64,000 nt of DNA from Variovorax sp. PCZ-1 (GTDB taxonomy: Bacteria; Pseudomonadota; Gammaproteobacteria; Burkholderiales; Burkholderiaceae_C), in assembly GCF_018413605.1 (NCBI RefSeq), contig NZ_JAHCDN010000001.1, positions 1,426,001 through 1,490,000 on the forward strand, read 5' to 3'. The notes under the pieces are model-generated. The model was not told the origin of the DNA. It saw only the letters and a list, made by a program, of their open reading frames with translations, and did no database searches. Below, piece after piece: positions 42,968 through 52,141 of this stretch. The translations under genes and the position numbers were made by a program. Each line of letters opens with the position of its first letter. Within the stretch, counting starts at the first letter, position 1.

Positions 42968-43760
42968 TATCTCGCAAACTCACTAACCCGATGCCTGATG
43001 CATCAAAACCGCCATCTACAGCTAAGCATTGCCCGTTCACATACGAAGCCTGCGGGCTGCAGAGCCACATCACAGCTTTGGCGATTTCTAATTCTGAGCC
43101 ATAGCGAGCTAGCGGAATCGTGTCATGGTAATCGCGGCGGATTTCTGGGCTGTGGACGGCTTTGGCCATCGCGGTTTCTACCGGACCGGGGGCGACGGCG
43201 TTGCAGCGGATGCCGGCGTTGCCGAGTTCGACGGCTTGCTGTTTGGTGAGGTGGATAAGGGCGGCTTTGCTGGTGCCGTACGCGACGCGGAGGCTGCTGG
43301 CGCGTAGGCCGGAGATGGAGGCGATGTTGACGATGCTTCCCTTTTCTTGGCCATGCGAGTTACCTGCGTTCTTGAGCATATGTGGCGCGCAGGCTTGGGT
43401 GCAGAGGAAGGGGCCGGTGAGATTCACGTCCATCACGCGCTGCCACTCCTGCGCGGTGTGCGCGAGTAAGGGCTTGAAGACGGCGACGCCTGCGTTGTTG
43501 ACTAGGGTGTCGATGCGGCCGAATTGTTCAATGACTTTCGCTATTGAAGCCTGCACTTGAGATTCGACAGCCACATCGCAGGGCAGGGCGAGCGCTTGCG
43601 TGGTGTTCAAGCCTTCCGTTTTCACGGCTTGCTGCAAGAGATAAGCTTCAATATCAAGCAACGCCACGCGCGTGCCTTGCGCCACGAATTGGCGAGCGAT
43701 TTCTAGGCCGATGCCGCGCGCTGCACCGGTGATGACTGCGACGGGAGTGGTGTTGTTCAT
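42957..43760 (-). CDS. SDR family oxidoreductase
   Basis: A 267-residue classical short-chain dehydrogenase: VITGAARGIGLE at the N-terminus, NNAGVAV near 90, and VAYGTSKAALIHLT with catalytic Tyr and Lys, then the PGPVETAM loop. The ATG at 43760 overlaps the stop of the upstream oxidase gene as ATGA, so the two are coupled. Its last two residues and stop come from a family B repeat. The substrate is unknown; FabG-like and sugar/steroid reductases look alike here. Confidence 0.9.
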   Translation of the reverse strand: MNNTTPVAVITGAARGIGLEIARQFVAQGTRVALLDIEAYLLQQAVKTEGLNTTQALALPCDVAVESQVQASIAKVIEQFGRIDTLVNNAGVAVFKPLLAHTAQEWQRVMDVNLTGPFLCTQACAPHMLKNAGNSHGQEKGSIVNIASISGLRASSLRVAYGTSKAALIHLTKQQAVELGNAGIRCNAVAPGPVETAMAKAVHSPEIRRDYHDTIPLARYGSELEIAKAVMWLCSPQASYVNGQCLAVDGGFDASGIGLVSLRDTMN

Positions 43761-44854
43761 GCTGGAATCACTTTCAGTGTTTTTCTTTTGGGGAGAAGTA
43801 GTCGGCGCATCTCGGTAGAAATCAAAGGGGGTGCTTCGTTGGGGAGTATGTCTTGCGCGAGAATTTCTGCGCACATCGCCGCAAAGCTTAAACCACGCGA
43901 GCCCATCGCAGTGCAAACATACAAGCCGTGCTCGAGTTTGCCCACGATAGGCAGACGATCTGAGGTGGTGCAGCGGCTGCCTTGCCAGCTTTGAACTTGG
44001 CCACTGGCGAACTGTGCTTGAATCGCGGGCAGAAGCGCAGCTGGCAAGAGATTGGACAGGCGCGCTAGGTTGGCTTGCAAACTGGCTTGCGTTTGCTCAG
44101 CTGCTGATGCATGCGCTTCGCGTTCGTAGGTGGAGCCACTGAGCCAGATCGCTTGATCTGATTCAGAGCGCACGCCACCGATGAAATGGCCGTTACCGTT
44201 GACCACAGGCGCTGACGGCGATGTAGACGAACTGACCGGCCATGCGCCTAGCGCGACAGAACCAGGCACCATATCCATCAGCATCGCATGCCCACACTGG
44301 GCCAGTAAAGCGCCGACTTGCGCACCACCTGCGAGTACGACAGAAGGCGCTTGCGCGATCACAGTGCCTTGTGCATCAAGCGCTAGCCAATGATCGGCTT
44401 CTCTTTTCAAGCCAGCCACTGATGCGTTTTGAACGACGATATGAGGCTGATTCAGCCAAGCTTTCACCAGAGCTTGCGGTTTGATCCACGCCGCTTGTTT
44501 GTGCAACACGTAACTCTCGTGAGACGTATACCACTCTGGCAATGCTGCAGCGCCTTGGCTCAAACGAGTGTTTTTTTCAAAATGGAAGAGGAGCTTTTGC
44601 TCCAAGACGCAAGGCTGCCAATCGATGCCTTCGCGCAGCAGGGCGCGAGCCTGCGTGAGCGTGTAGGCGAGGCCAATACGCGAAAGCTGGGAGAGCTCGA
44701 TGTCTTGCGAAGACAGGTGGGCGGCCAGCAAACCCACAGGCAGCTCAGATGCGCCGCCACCTTGGCTCAAAACGGTGACTTGGCAGCCTCTTGCAGCAAG
44801 GGCTTGTGCGCAAGCTGCACCTGCCAAACCTGCGCCAATCACTATGATATTCAT
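43757..44854 (-). CDS. FAD-dependent oxidase, MnmC C-domain-like
   Basis: A 365-residue D-amino-acid-oxidase-fold protein. The FAD motif VIGAGLAGAACAQALAARG is at the very N-terminus, SELPVGLLAAHLSSQD follows, and GSRCTTSDRLPIVG and GSRGLSFAAMCAEILA near the C-terminus match the MnmC oxidoreductase domain that forms mnm5s2U34 in tRNA. The methyltransferase half of MnmC is missing from this gene, so either it is encoded elsewhere or the protein is a stand-alone oxidase. Its start codon lies in a family B repeat. Confidence 0.78.
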   Translation of the reverse strand: MNIIVIGAGLAGAACAQALAARGCQVTVLSQGGGASELPVGLLAAHLSSQDIELSQLSRIGLAYTLTQARALLREGIDWQPCVLEQKLLFHFEKNTRLSQGAAALPEWYTSHESYVLHKQAAWIKPQALVKAWLNQPHIVVQNASVAGLKREADHWLALDAQGTVIAQAPSVVLAGGAQVGALLAQCGHAMLMDMVPGSVALGAWPVSSSTSPSAPVVNGNGHFIGGVRSESDQAIWLSGSTYEREAHASAAEQTQASLQANLARLSNLLPAALLPAIQAQFASGQVQSWQGSRCTTSDRLPIVGKLEHGLYVCTAMGSRGLSFAAMCAEILAQDILPNEAPPLISTEMRRLLLPKRKTLKVIPA

Positions 44855-44881
44855 AGCGCTCTGCGCAATATATATGCCGGC
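44852..44881 (-). repeat. Family B repeat covering a start codon
   Basis: Read on the minus strand: GCCGGCATATATATTGCGC, then GAGCGCTATGA. The ATG inside its right end is the start codon of the FAD oxidase. Confidence 0.82.
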
Positions 44882-44921
44882 AAAGTGCTCAAAACGCTGA
44901 TAAATACACGACGTTCACTCT

Positions 44922-45010
44922 CCGTTCGGCCTGAGCCTGTCGAAGGCCATATGACTAATTGGATGCGCATAGATTGACTGGCGGCGTTTCGACAAGCTCA
45001 ACGCGAACGG
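44922..45010. repeat. Family A repeat with enlarged centre
   Basis: CCGTTCGGCCTGAGCCTGTC at the left faces TTTCGACAAGCTCAACGCG at the right, around a longer middle than in other copies. Confidence 0.88.
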
Positions 45011-45031
45011 GGAGTTTTGAAAGTCGTAAGA

Positions 45032-45095
45032 GCTTACGCAGAGGGCGGGACGTATCCCGCCGCAGCGTCTGCGCCGCTGCCAAAAAAGTGGTTTT
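45032..45095. repeat. Duplicate of the yggX 3' end
   Basis: These 64 bases repeat 45122-45185 with a single mismatch, 90 bases apart. The true copy is the C-terminal coding end and stop of yggX; this one lies after the stop and appears as a spent second end. It contains GGCGGGACGTATCCCGCC, a hairpin. Confidence 0.92.
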
Positions 45096-45123
45096 ACCTG
45101 TCGGTGAAACCATTTTTCTCTGC

Positions 45124-45396
45124 TTACGCAGAGGGCGGGACGTATCCCGCCGCAGCGTCTGCGCCACTGCCAAAAAAGTGGTTTTCCATCTGGCGAGCGA
45201 GGTACTGGCGAGCGCGCTGATCTGCCAGGTTCAAACGGTTTTCGTTCACGAGCATGGTTTGGTGTTTGAGCCAATCGGCCCAAGCTTGCTTACTTACATT
45301 CTCGTAAATGCGCTTGCCCAGCTCGCCAGGATAGGTGGGGAAATCGAGGCCCTCAGCTTCTGTGCCGAGTTTGATGCAGTTGACCATGCGTGCCAT
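45124..45396 (-). CDS. yggX: Fe(2+)-trafficking/oxidative damage protection protein YggX
   Basis: A 90-residue protein of the YggX family. The pattern [51 protein letters not shown] matches E. coli YggX closely. It protects iron-sulfur clusters from oxidation. The ATG at 45396 aligns with the family start, and the longer frame is rejected. Its last 20 codons are duplicated downstream. Confidence 0.95.
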   Translation of the reverse strand: MARMVNCIKLGTEAEGLDFPTYPGELGKRIYENVSKQAWADWLKHQTMLVNENRLNLADQRARQYLARQMENHFFGSGADAAAGYVPPSA

Positions 45397-45423
45397 ATCA
45401 GATTCTTTCAATAAACGATAACT

Positions 45424-45461
45424 ATAAAAATAATAGCACTTCGCGCAGATTCTATGCCGGC
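45424..45461 (-). repeat. Family B repeat
   Basis: Minus-strand GCCGGCATAGAATCTGCGC followed by GAAGTGCTATTATTTTTATAG, between the argA stop and the yggX start, in the same orientation as both genes. Confidence 0.85.
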
Positions 45462-45484
45462 GATAGGCTTAAGACACCTAAAAA

Positions 45485-46834
45485 TTAGCTCAATTTCTTG
45501 AAGAGCACCTGGCTCTTGCGATCCCAGTTGTATTTGCGTTTACGCGCTTCAGGCAATTGCTCGGGCTCGACTTGCGCAAAGCCGCGTTTGATGAACCAAT
45601 GCATGGTGCGCGTGGTGAGCACGAAGATGCTTTCCAGGCCTTGCGCTTTGGCGCGCTGCTCGATGCGTTTGAGCAGCTTATCGCCATCGCCTTGACCTTG
45701 CACTTGTGGGCTCACGGTGAGCGCGGCCATCTCAGCAGTTTTGGCTTCTGGATATGGATACAAAGCCGCGCAGCCGAAAATCACGCCGTCGTGCTCGATG
45801 ATGCTGTAGTTGCCCACATCGCGCTCAATCTCTGTGCGATCGCGTTTGACGAGCGTGCCATCTTTCTCAAAAGGCTCGATGAGCTGGATGATGCCGCCCA
45901 CATCATCGCTGGTGGCTTCGCGCAGGCTCTCCAGCTTTTCGTCGATCACCATCGTGCCCACACCATCGTGCACATAAATCTCCAGCAGCAGCGATCCATC
46001 CATCGCAAACGGCAAGATATGGCTGCGCTCCACGCCGCTCTTGCAGGCACGCACGCAATGTTGAAGATAGAAGGCGGTGTCTGAAGGCTGCGCAGCTTGC
46101 GGCAAACCCGCCAATAGCTTCTCAGCGGCAGCCAGTGGCAACTCGGTGTCAATCGGATTGTCTTCACTCACTGGCAAGGCAGGATCAGTGGCGATGCCGG
46201 GGATCTCGGTGAGGAAAATGAGTTTGTCAGCTTGCAGCGCGGTAGCCACCGAGGTCGCCACTTCTTCCATCGTGAGATTGAAAGCCTCACCCGTGGGCGA
46301 ATAGCCAAAAGGCGAGAGGAGCACCATCGCGCCCATACCCAATGCTTTTTGAATGCCCGGTGTATCTACCTTGCGCACCAAGCCGCTGTGCATGAAATCC
46401 ACGCCATCGATGATGCCCACGGGCCGTGCCGTGATGAAGTTGCCCGAGATCACGCGTACGGTGGAGCCGGCCATCGGCGTATTCGGCAAGCCTTGGCTGA
46501 AGGCGGCTTCAATCTCAAAACGCAATTGGCCAGCCGCTTCTTGCGCGCAATCGAGTGCAATGCCATCGGTGATGCGCATGCCGTGAGAGTATTTCGGCGA
46601 ATGCCCTTTAGCAGCAAGTTGCTCATTCACCTGAGGGCGAAAACCATGCACCAACACGATCTTCACACCCATGCTTTGGATCAGCGCTAAATCTTGCGCG
46701 ATCAAACTCAGCTTACCCGCAGCAATCGCCTCCCCACACACCGCCACCACAAAGGTCTTGCCCCGATGCGTGTGGATGTAAGGCGCCACAGAGCGAAACC
46801 AGGGCACAAAGGTGAAATTAAAGACAGTGGACAT
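45485..46834 (-). CDS. argA: Amino-acid N-acetyltransferase (N-acetylglutamate synthase) ArgA
   Basis: A 449-residue enzyme for the first step of arginine synthesis. An amino-acid-kinase-like domain (about 20-290: FVVAVCGEAIAAG, KIVLVHGFRPQVNEQLA) is followed by a GNAT domain (about 300-449: VQGQGDGDKLLKRIE). The catalytic residues of the kinase are not needed in this family, where that domain senses arginine. The ATG at 46834 fits. yggX follows downstream after a family B repeat. Confidence 0.94.
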   Translation of the reverse strand: MSTVFNFTFVPWFRSVAPYIHTHRGKTFVVAVCGEAIAAGKLSLIAQDLALIQSMGVKIVLVHGFRPQVNEQLAAKGHSPKYSHGMRITDGIALDCAQEAAGQLRFEIEAAFSQGLPNTPMAGSTVRVISGNFITARPVGIIDGVDFMHSGLVRKVDTPGIQKALGMGAMVLLSPFGYSPTGEAFNLTMEEVATSVATALQADKLIFLTEIPGIATDPALPVSEDNPIDTELPLAAAEKLLAGLPQAAQPSDTAFYLQHCVRACKSGVERSHILPFAMDGSLLLEIYVHDGVGTMVIDEKLESLREATSDDVGGIIQLIEPFEKDGTLVKRDRTEIERDVGNYSIIEHDGVIFGCAALYPYPEAKTAEMAALTVSPQVQGQGDGDKLLKRIEQRAKAQGLESIFVLTTRTMHWFIKRGFAQVEPEQLPEARKRKYNWDRKSQVLFKKLS

Positions 46835-46859
46835 GGCTTAAGTTTAGCGGCAAGAATGA

Positions 46860-47069
46860 TCAGTTCTCGGTTTGATTCTTGGCAGCCTTTTGCACGGCCA
46901 TCTTCTGAGCGCGGCGCAGCGCTCCGGCAGATTTTTCATGCTTCGCTGTACCGAGCTTCACCTGCCCGAGCGCAGCCGCTTGCAGCACCGAGTTACGCGG
47001 CTTGGGCACGGCGATGCTCAGCGTGTTGCTGGTGGGCGCAGAGCGTGTGGCGCGTTTACGTTGAACCAT
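46860..47069 (-). CDS. Small basic unknown protein, 69 residues
   Basis: A Lys/Arg-rich 69-residue frame (MVQRKRATRSAPTSNTLSIA at the start) ending 25 bases before the argA start on the same strand. I do not recognise a family. Its composition and position ahead of argA suggest a small conserved gene rather than a shadow, but length alone is weak evidence. Confidence 0.45.
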   Translation of the reverse strand: MVQRKRATRSAPTSNTLSIAVPKPRNSVLQAAALGQVKLGTAKHEKSAGALRRAQKMAVQKAAKNQTEN

Positions 47070-47140
47070 CTGAGTAAAGAAAGCGTAAAGTGCTTGAAAT
47101 GTGTGGAATGCTTGATATTTTATGCAATTATTGCCTTCTC

Positions 47141-47180
47141 GCCGGCATAGAATCTGCGCAAGCAGCTACTGAATTCATAG
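47141..47180 (+). repeat. Family B repeat ahead of the YHYH gene
   Basis: GCCGGCATAGAATCTGCGC, then AAGCAGCTACTGAATTCATAG; the start codon ATG lies three bases after its end. Confidence 0.9.
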
Positions 47181-47183
47181 CGT

Positions 47184-48104
47184 ATGAGACTCCTTCAATT
47201 ACTCGTTTTGATGCTATCGATCAGCACCAATCTAGCCTTTGCGCATGATCCAGCGCTCCATACTAAGCCCGCTCACGCGAGCGCTCAGCAGCCCAATCGC
47301 TTGCCGCTTGGCGACGGCAAAATCAGCGCCACACCGCGCCAAGGCTATGTGATGGCCTGCCGAAGCAACTTTCCGGGCGGCGGAGGCGCGCATCGCGTGG
47401 GTGAGTGGATCGACAAAACTGCGGGTACATGGGATCCATCTGCCAAGCCGCAAGTGGAGGGCAGTGTGAGCTGGCCGAATGCAGCAATCACCGTGGTGCG
47501 AGAAGGCGAGCAACGCGTGGTGCGCGCCAACAATCTGCCCACACATCCCACAGGTCAATACCCGATTCGATCCGGCTCAAAAGCCTATGAATACGATCGC
47601 AACCCCAATAGCATCCGTGAGCGAACTGTGCTGTTGACCTTACCAGCAGAGCCGCAAGTTACTGCACAACCCAATTGCGTGCCCCTAGGCATGATCGGTT
47701 TCGCGCTAAGCGGCGTAGCCATCTTCAATGCCTTCGACGTGCAAGGCCGCGATGCACCCGCCTACGAAATCCAAGACCTCTGCAACGGCCACCCCGAGCG
47801 CAACGGCAGCTACCACTATCACGACTGGTCTCCCTGCTTGGCCAAAGATGCAGCAGGCAAACCCTATGCCCACGACGAACCCGTCGGCTGGATGCTAGAC
47901 GGCCACCCCATCCTTGGCCCAATCATGAGTGATGGGGGAGAAGACACCAAGCTCATCACCAACGCCGATCTCGACGAATGCCACGGCAGAGTCGGCAATG
48001 TTCGAGTGGATGGTCAAATCAAACGTATCTATCACTACCGCTTCACGATGGAGTATCCCTACACCATCGGCTGTTTCAAAGGGCAAGCTCAGCGTGCGAA
48101 CTGA
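47184..48104 (+). CDS. Secreted YHYH-domain protein
   Basis: A 306-residue exported protein with a signal peptide (LLQLLVLMLSISTNLAFA) and a YHYH domain: NGSYHYHDWSPC, HDEPVGWMLDGHPILGPIMS, and Cys residues that may form disulfides. The family's function is not known; metal binding by the clustered His is a guess. It starts right after a family B repeat and converges on metY. Confidence 0.87.
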   Translation: MRLLQLLVLMLSISTNLAFAHDPALHTKPAHASAQQPNRLPLGDGKISATPRQGYVMACRSNFPGGGGAHRVGEWIDKTAGTWDPSAKPQVEGSVSWPNAAITVVREGEQRVVRANNLPTHPTGQYPIRSGSKAYEYDRNPNSIRERTVLLTLPAEPQVTAQPNCVPLGMIGFALSGVAIFNAFDVQGRDAPAYEIQDLCNGHPERNGSYHYHDWSPCLAKDAAGKPYAHDEPVGWMLDGHPILGPIMSDGGEDTKLITNADLDECHGRVGNVRVDGQIKRIYHYRFTMEYPYTIGCFKGQAQRAN

Positions 48105-48141
48105 GCTTTCAAGATATTTGCTTGCTTGCGCTCAATAGCGT

Positions 48142-49419
48142 TTAAGCAGATGCCAATGCCTGATCCAGATCAGCCAGCAGATCGTCGATGTGCTCAATAC
48201 CCACTGACAAGCGCACCATGCCTTCGCTCACGCCGGCTTTGGCCAGTTCATCGGGGTTGAGCTGGCGGTGTGTGGTGGATGCGGGGTGGCAGGCGAGTGA
48301 TTTCGCATCGCCAATGTTCACCAAGCGCGTGAAGAGCTTGAGCGCATCTTGGAATTTCGCGCCGGCTTCGCGGCCTTCTGTACCCTTGAGCGTGAAGCTG
48401 ATGATGCCCGAGGCGCGGCCGCCCATGAGTTTTTGTACCAAAGCGTGATCGGCATGATCTGGCAGGCCAGCATAGTTCACAGCCGCAATCTTTGGATGCT
48501 TCTTCAAATGCTGAGCCACTTTGGTCGCGTTTTCGCAAATGCGATCCATGCGCAGAGCCAGCGTCTCGATGCCTTGCAAGATTTGGAAGGCGTTCATCGG
48601 GCTGAGCGCTGCGCCCATATTGCGCAGGGGAACGACGCGGCAGCGGCCAATGTAGGCAGCGGGGCCGAGCGCTTCGGTGTAGACCACGCCGTGGTAGCTC
48701 ACATCGGGTTCGTTCAAGCGCTTGAAGCGCGCTTTGTGTTCGGCCCAAGGGAATTTGCCGGAATCAACCACTGCGCCACCAATGGTCGTGCCGTGGCCGC
48801 CCAAGTATTTGGTGAGCGAGTGAACGACGATATCTGCGCCATGCTCAAAGGGGCGGCAGAGGTATGGGCTGGTCACGGTGTTGTCAACGATCAGCGGCAC
48901 GCCGTGATCGTGAGCGACTTTTGCCAAGGCCGCAATATCGGTGACGTTGCCCAATGGATTGCCAATGGACTCGCAGTAAATCGCCTTGGTGCGCGCGTCG
49001 ATCAATTTGGCAAACGAAGCCGAATCGCGGTAATCTGCAAAGCGCACTTCGATGCCCATTTGCGGGAAGGTGTGGGCAAACAGGTTGTATGTGCCGCCAT
49101 AGAGCGTAGAGGCCGAGACGATGTTGTCGCCCGTCTCAGCAATCGTTTGAATCGCATAGCTGATCGCTGCCATGCCCGAGGCCACAGCCAGCGCGCCGAT
49201 GCCGCCTTCCAGTGCAGCAATGCGAGCTTCAAGCACGCCATTGGTCGGGTTCATGATGCGGCTGTAAATATTGCCCGCCACTTTCAAATCAAACAAATCT
49301 GCACCATGCTGCGTGTTGTCAAACGCATAGGCCACCGTTTGATAAATCGGCACAGCGACCGCTTTGGTGGTGGGATCAGGCGTGTAGCCGCCGTGGACGG
49401 CAAGGGTTTCAATTTTCAT
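48142..49419 (-). CDS. metY: O-acetylhomoserine sulfhydrylase MetY
   Basis: A 425-residue PLP enzyme that makes homocysteine (or methionine with methanethiol) from O-acetylhomoserine. TLAVHGGYTPDPTTKAVAVP is at the start; the PLP Lys is in SLTKYLGGHGTTIGG; RLSVGIEHIDDLLADLDQAL is at the end. The ATG at 49419 fits the family; the ~60 extra bases of the longer frame are leader. A stem-loop lies upstream at 49477-49503. Confidence 0.94.
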   Translation of the reverse strand: MKIETLAVHGGYTPDPTTKAVAVPIYQTVAYAFDNTQHGADLFDLKVAGNIYSRIMNPTNGVLEARIAALEGGIGALAVASGMAAISYAIQTIAETGDNIVSASTLYGGTYNLFAHTFPQMGIEVRFADYRDSASFAKLIDARTKAIYCESIGNPLGNVTDIAALAKVAHDHGVPLIVDNTVTSPYLCRPFEHGADIVVHSLTKYLGGHGTTIGGAVVDSGKFPWAEHKARFKRLNEPDVSYHGVVYTEALGPAAYIGRCRVVPLRNMGAALSPMNAFQILQGIETLALRMDRICENATKVAQHLKKHPKIAAVNYAGLPDHADHALVQKLMGGRASGIISFTLKGTEGREAGAKFQDALKLFTRLVNIGDAKSLACHPASTTHRQLNPDELAKAGVSEGMVRLSVGIEHIDDLLADLDQALASA

Positions 49420-49476
49420 GATGTGCTCTTTGGTAGAGTGAAGACAATGGGTAATTCTGGCATGCGCGTCATAACG

Positions 49477-49503
49477 CAAAGTGGTTTGCTTAGAACCACT
49501 TTG
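49477..49503. promoter_or_regulatory. Stem-loop between rnr and metY
   Basis: CAAAGTGGTT, seven bases, AACCACTTTG: a perfect 10-bp stem, 57 bases ahead of the metY start and 40 bases after the rnr stop. No T tract follows on either strand. It may be a weak terminator of rnr or a leader structure of metY; I cannot match it to a SAM or SAH riboswitch. Confidence 0.45.
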
Positions 49504-49543
49504 CCTCGTTTGACGTTAAGACGTACTCGACTTGAGCGATAGC

Positions 49544-51916
49544 TCAGCGCCGAGACCGCTTCGCATTCTTCTTTGCCGCTTTTTTCACAGCAGCTTTGAG
49601 CGAGGCAATCGGCGAGAGATTGCGTTGTGTGCGCTCTGCCGCAGATCGCTTACTGGTTTTGGCGGCGGTCTTTTTGCTGCTCTTGTTCTGTGGGCGACCC
49701 GTGGCTCGATCATCAGCATCCATGCGGATGTAGCCGCCGGGAATGGCGGGCTGGCCGCCTTGGGCAGGGCTGCCGCCCACCCGCATGACTTCGCCTTCGC
49801 GAACCAAGCGGAAATCGATTTTGCGGCCATCGAGATCCACGCGGCTGACTTGCACGCGAACGCGGGAGCCCAGCGCGTAGCGAATGCCCGTGCGCTCACC
49901 GCGCAACTCTTGGCGGACTTCATCGAAGCGGAAATATTCGCCGCCCAGCTCGGTGATGTGCACCAAGCCTTCGACGTACATCGCGTCTAGCGTGACGAAC
50001 AAGCCGAAGCTTGTGGCCGAAGTCACCGTGCCTGCGTATTCCTCGCCCAAATGCTCTTTCATGTATTTGCATTTGAGCCAGGCCTCTACGTCTTTGCTAG
50101 CCTCATCGGCGCGGCGCTCGTTGGCGCTGCAGTGCAGGCCGGCGGCTTCCCAAGCGTTTTGCTCGGCGTTGGTTTTCTTCGTGCTGGCTTCTTTGGAGGC
50201 TTTGCCGCTGCGCTGCTCGAAGGCTTCGCTTTTCTTTTTGCGAGAAGCGAGGCGTTTCTTGAATTGCTCTACCGCTTCGCCGGGTGTGGGCAAGGTGGGC
50301 AGCTTGTAAGTCGTCTTCGCCAGAATGGATTTGATGACGCGATGCACCAGCAGATCGGGATAGCGGCGAATCGGTGAGGTGAAATGCGTGTAGGCCTCGT
50401 AAGCCAAACCGAAGTGGCCGCTGTTGATCGGCGTGTAGATGGCTTGGCTCATGGAGCGCAGCAGCATGGTGTGAATTTGCTGGGCTTCGGGGCGGTGTTT
50501 CGTTGACAAAGAGATCGCTTGGAATTCAGCGGGCGTGGGATCGTCGCTGAGTGATGCATTGATGCCCATGCCACGCAAGTATTGCCGCAGCACTTCTTTC
50601 TTCTCAGGCGTCGGGCCTTCGTGAACGCGGAAGAGGCCGGTCTTTTTCGCGTTCAAGATGAAATCTGCTGAGCAGACGTTGGCCGCGAGCATGGCTTCTT
50701 CGATGAGCTTGTGAGCTTCGTTGCGCGTGCGTGGCACTATCTTTTCAATGCGGCCGGATTCGTCGCAAACGATTTGAGTTTCAACCGTCTCCAAATCAAT
50801 CGCTCCGCGCGCGCCGCGCGAAGAGAGCAGGGCGCGATACACATCAGCGAGGTTGAGCAAATGCGGCACGCTATCGAAGCCACTGGCTTTGCGCTTCTTC
50901 GCCTCGGTGCCGCCCGTGTTTGCCAAAATCGCGGCCACTTCGGTATACGTAAAGCGCGCATGACTGAACATCACCGCAGGGTAAAACTGATAGGCATGCA
51001 CATCGCCTTTGGCCGTCACGAGCATGTCGCAAACCATGCAAAGGCGCTCGACACTTGGGTTGAGTGAGCACAGGCCATTGGACAACTTTTCCGGCAGCAT
51101 CGGAATCACGCGGCGAGGGAAATACACACTGGTGGCGCGCTCATAGGCATCCACATCAATCGGCGCACCTGTCTGCACGTAATGCGAGACATCAGCAATC
51201 GCCACGAGCAAACGCCAGCCTTTACCGCGCCCCACCTTCGCCGGCTCGCAATACACCGCATCGTCAAAATCCCGCGCATCTTCGCCATCAATGGTGACGA
51301 GAGGCACATCGGTTAAATCCACACGGCCTTTTTTATCCGCAGGGCGCACCTTATCCGGCAGCTTGCGCGCTTCATCCAGCGTGGCATCAGAGAACACATG
51401 CGGCACGCTGTATTTGCGCACGGCGATTTCAATCTCCATGCCCGGATCGTCCATCTCGCCCAGCACTTCTGTGACGCGGCCTACGGGCTGGCCATAAAGC
51501 GATGGCGGCTCGGTGAGCTGCACGACGACGACTTGCCCCGCTTTAGCATTGCCTGTACCACTCTTGGGCACGAGCACATCTTGGCCATAGCGCTTGTCTT
51601 CCGGAGCCACCAGCCACACGCCGCCTTCTTGCAGCAAGCGGCCAATGATCGGGCCTTTGGGGCGATCTAAAATTTCTGTCACTCGGCCTTCTGGCCGGCC
51701 TTTGCGATCCAAGCGCACAACACGCACGCGCACATGATCTCGGTGCAGCACAGCTCGCATTTCGTTCGGAGGCAAATAAATATCGCCTTCGCCATCATCG
51801 CGCTGCACAAATCCGTGGCCATCGCGGTGGCCTTGCACGGAGCCTTCTATTTCTTCTGTGATCGCTGCTGCACTTGTGGTGTTGGCAGCATATTTAGGGT
51901 TCGCTTTGATATACAA
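49544..51916 (-). CDS. rnr: Ribonuclease R
   Basis: A 790-residue 3'-5' exoribonuclease. Cold-shock domains occupy about 22-190 (EGSVQGHRDGHGFVQRDDG). The RNB catalytic domain holds Asp210, Asp216, Asp218 and Asp219 (DGEDARDFDD); an S1 domain follows at about 640-725; the Lys/Arg-rich tail is typical. The only start that keeps the first cold-shock domain is TTG at 51916, with a stop four codons upstream in frame. The N-terminal winged helix of E. coli RNase R is absent. The start lies 19 bases from the divergent tRNA-Leu gene, so its promoter must overlap that gene. Confidence 0.9.
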   Translation of the reverse strand: MYIKANPKYAANTTSAAAITEEIEGSVQGHRDGHGFVQRDDGEGDIYLPPNEMRAVLHRDHVRVRVVRLDRKGRPEGRVTEILDRPKGPIIGRLLQEGGVWLVAPEDKRYGQDVLVPKSGTGNAKAGQVVVVQLTEPPSLYGQPVGRVTEVLGEMDDPGMEIEIAVRKYSVPHVFSDATLDEARKLPDKVRPADKKGRVDLTDVPLVTIDGEDARDFDDAVYCEPAKVGRGKGWRLLVAIADVSHYVQTGAPIDVDAYERATSVYFPRRVIPMLPEKLSNGLCSLNPSVERLCMVCDMLVTAKGDVHAYQFYPAVMFSHARFTYTEVAAILANTGGTEAKKRKASGFDSVPHLLNLADVYRALLSSRGARGAIDLETVETQIVCDESGRIEKIVPRTRNEAHKLIEEAMLAANVCSADFILNAKKTGLFRVHEGPTPEKKEVLRQYLRGMGINASLSDDPTPAEFQAISLSTKHRPEAQQIHTMLLRSMSQAIYTPINSGHFGLAYEAYTHFTSPIRRYPDLLVHRVIKSILAKTTYKLPTLPTPGEAVEQFKKRLASRKKKSEAFEQRSGKASKEASTKKTNAEQNAWEAAGLHCSANERRADEASKDVEAWLKCKYMKEHLGEEYAGTVTSATSFGLFVTLDAMYVEGLVHITELGGEYFRFDEVRQELRGERTGIRYALGSRVRVQVSRVDLDGRKIDFRLVREGEVMRVGGSPAQGGQPAIPGGYIRMDADDRATGRPQNKSSKKTAAKTSKRSAAERTQRNLSPIASLKAAVKKAAKKNAKRSRR

Positions 51917-51934
51917 TCCTTAGTTCTGAAAATA

Positions 51935-52019
<85 letters not shown>

Positions 52020-52041
52020 AAAACAATCTTGAATCAATCAT

Positions 52042-52064
52042 AGCCAGCTTTGCTGGCTTTTTTG
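52042..52064 (+). terminator. tRNA-Leu terminator
   Basis: AGCCAGC, TTT, GCTGGCT followed by a T run: a 7-bp stem 23 bases after the tRNA end, a standard Rho-independent terminator. Confidence 0.85.
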
Positions 52065-52141
52065 TTGCCTTCTTCGCTAAGAGCCTCTTTTTTGATTCCT
52101 GTGTTCGCGCAGATGGCAAGTATTTTTGCAATTTATTGCTT

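Noticed and set aside
44915-45283. Repeated Arg/Leu-rich frames around the duplicated segment as a novel small-protein family.
   Set aside because: They are shadow readings of the yggX 3' end and its duplicate.
49420-49540. A SAM or SAH riboswitch ahead of metY.
   Set aside because: Only one simple stem-loop is present; the conserved cores of those riboswitches were not seen.
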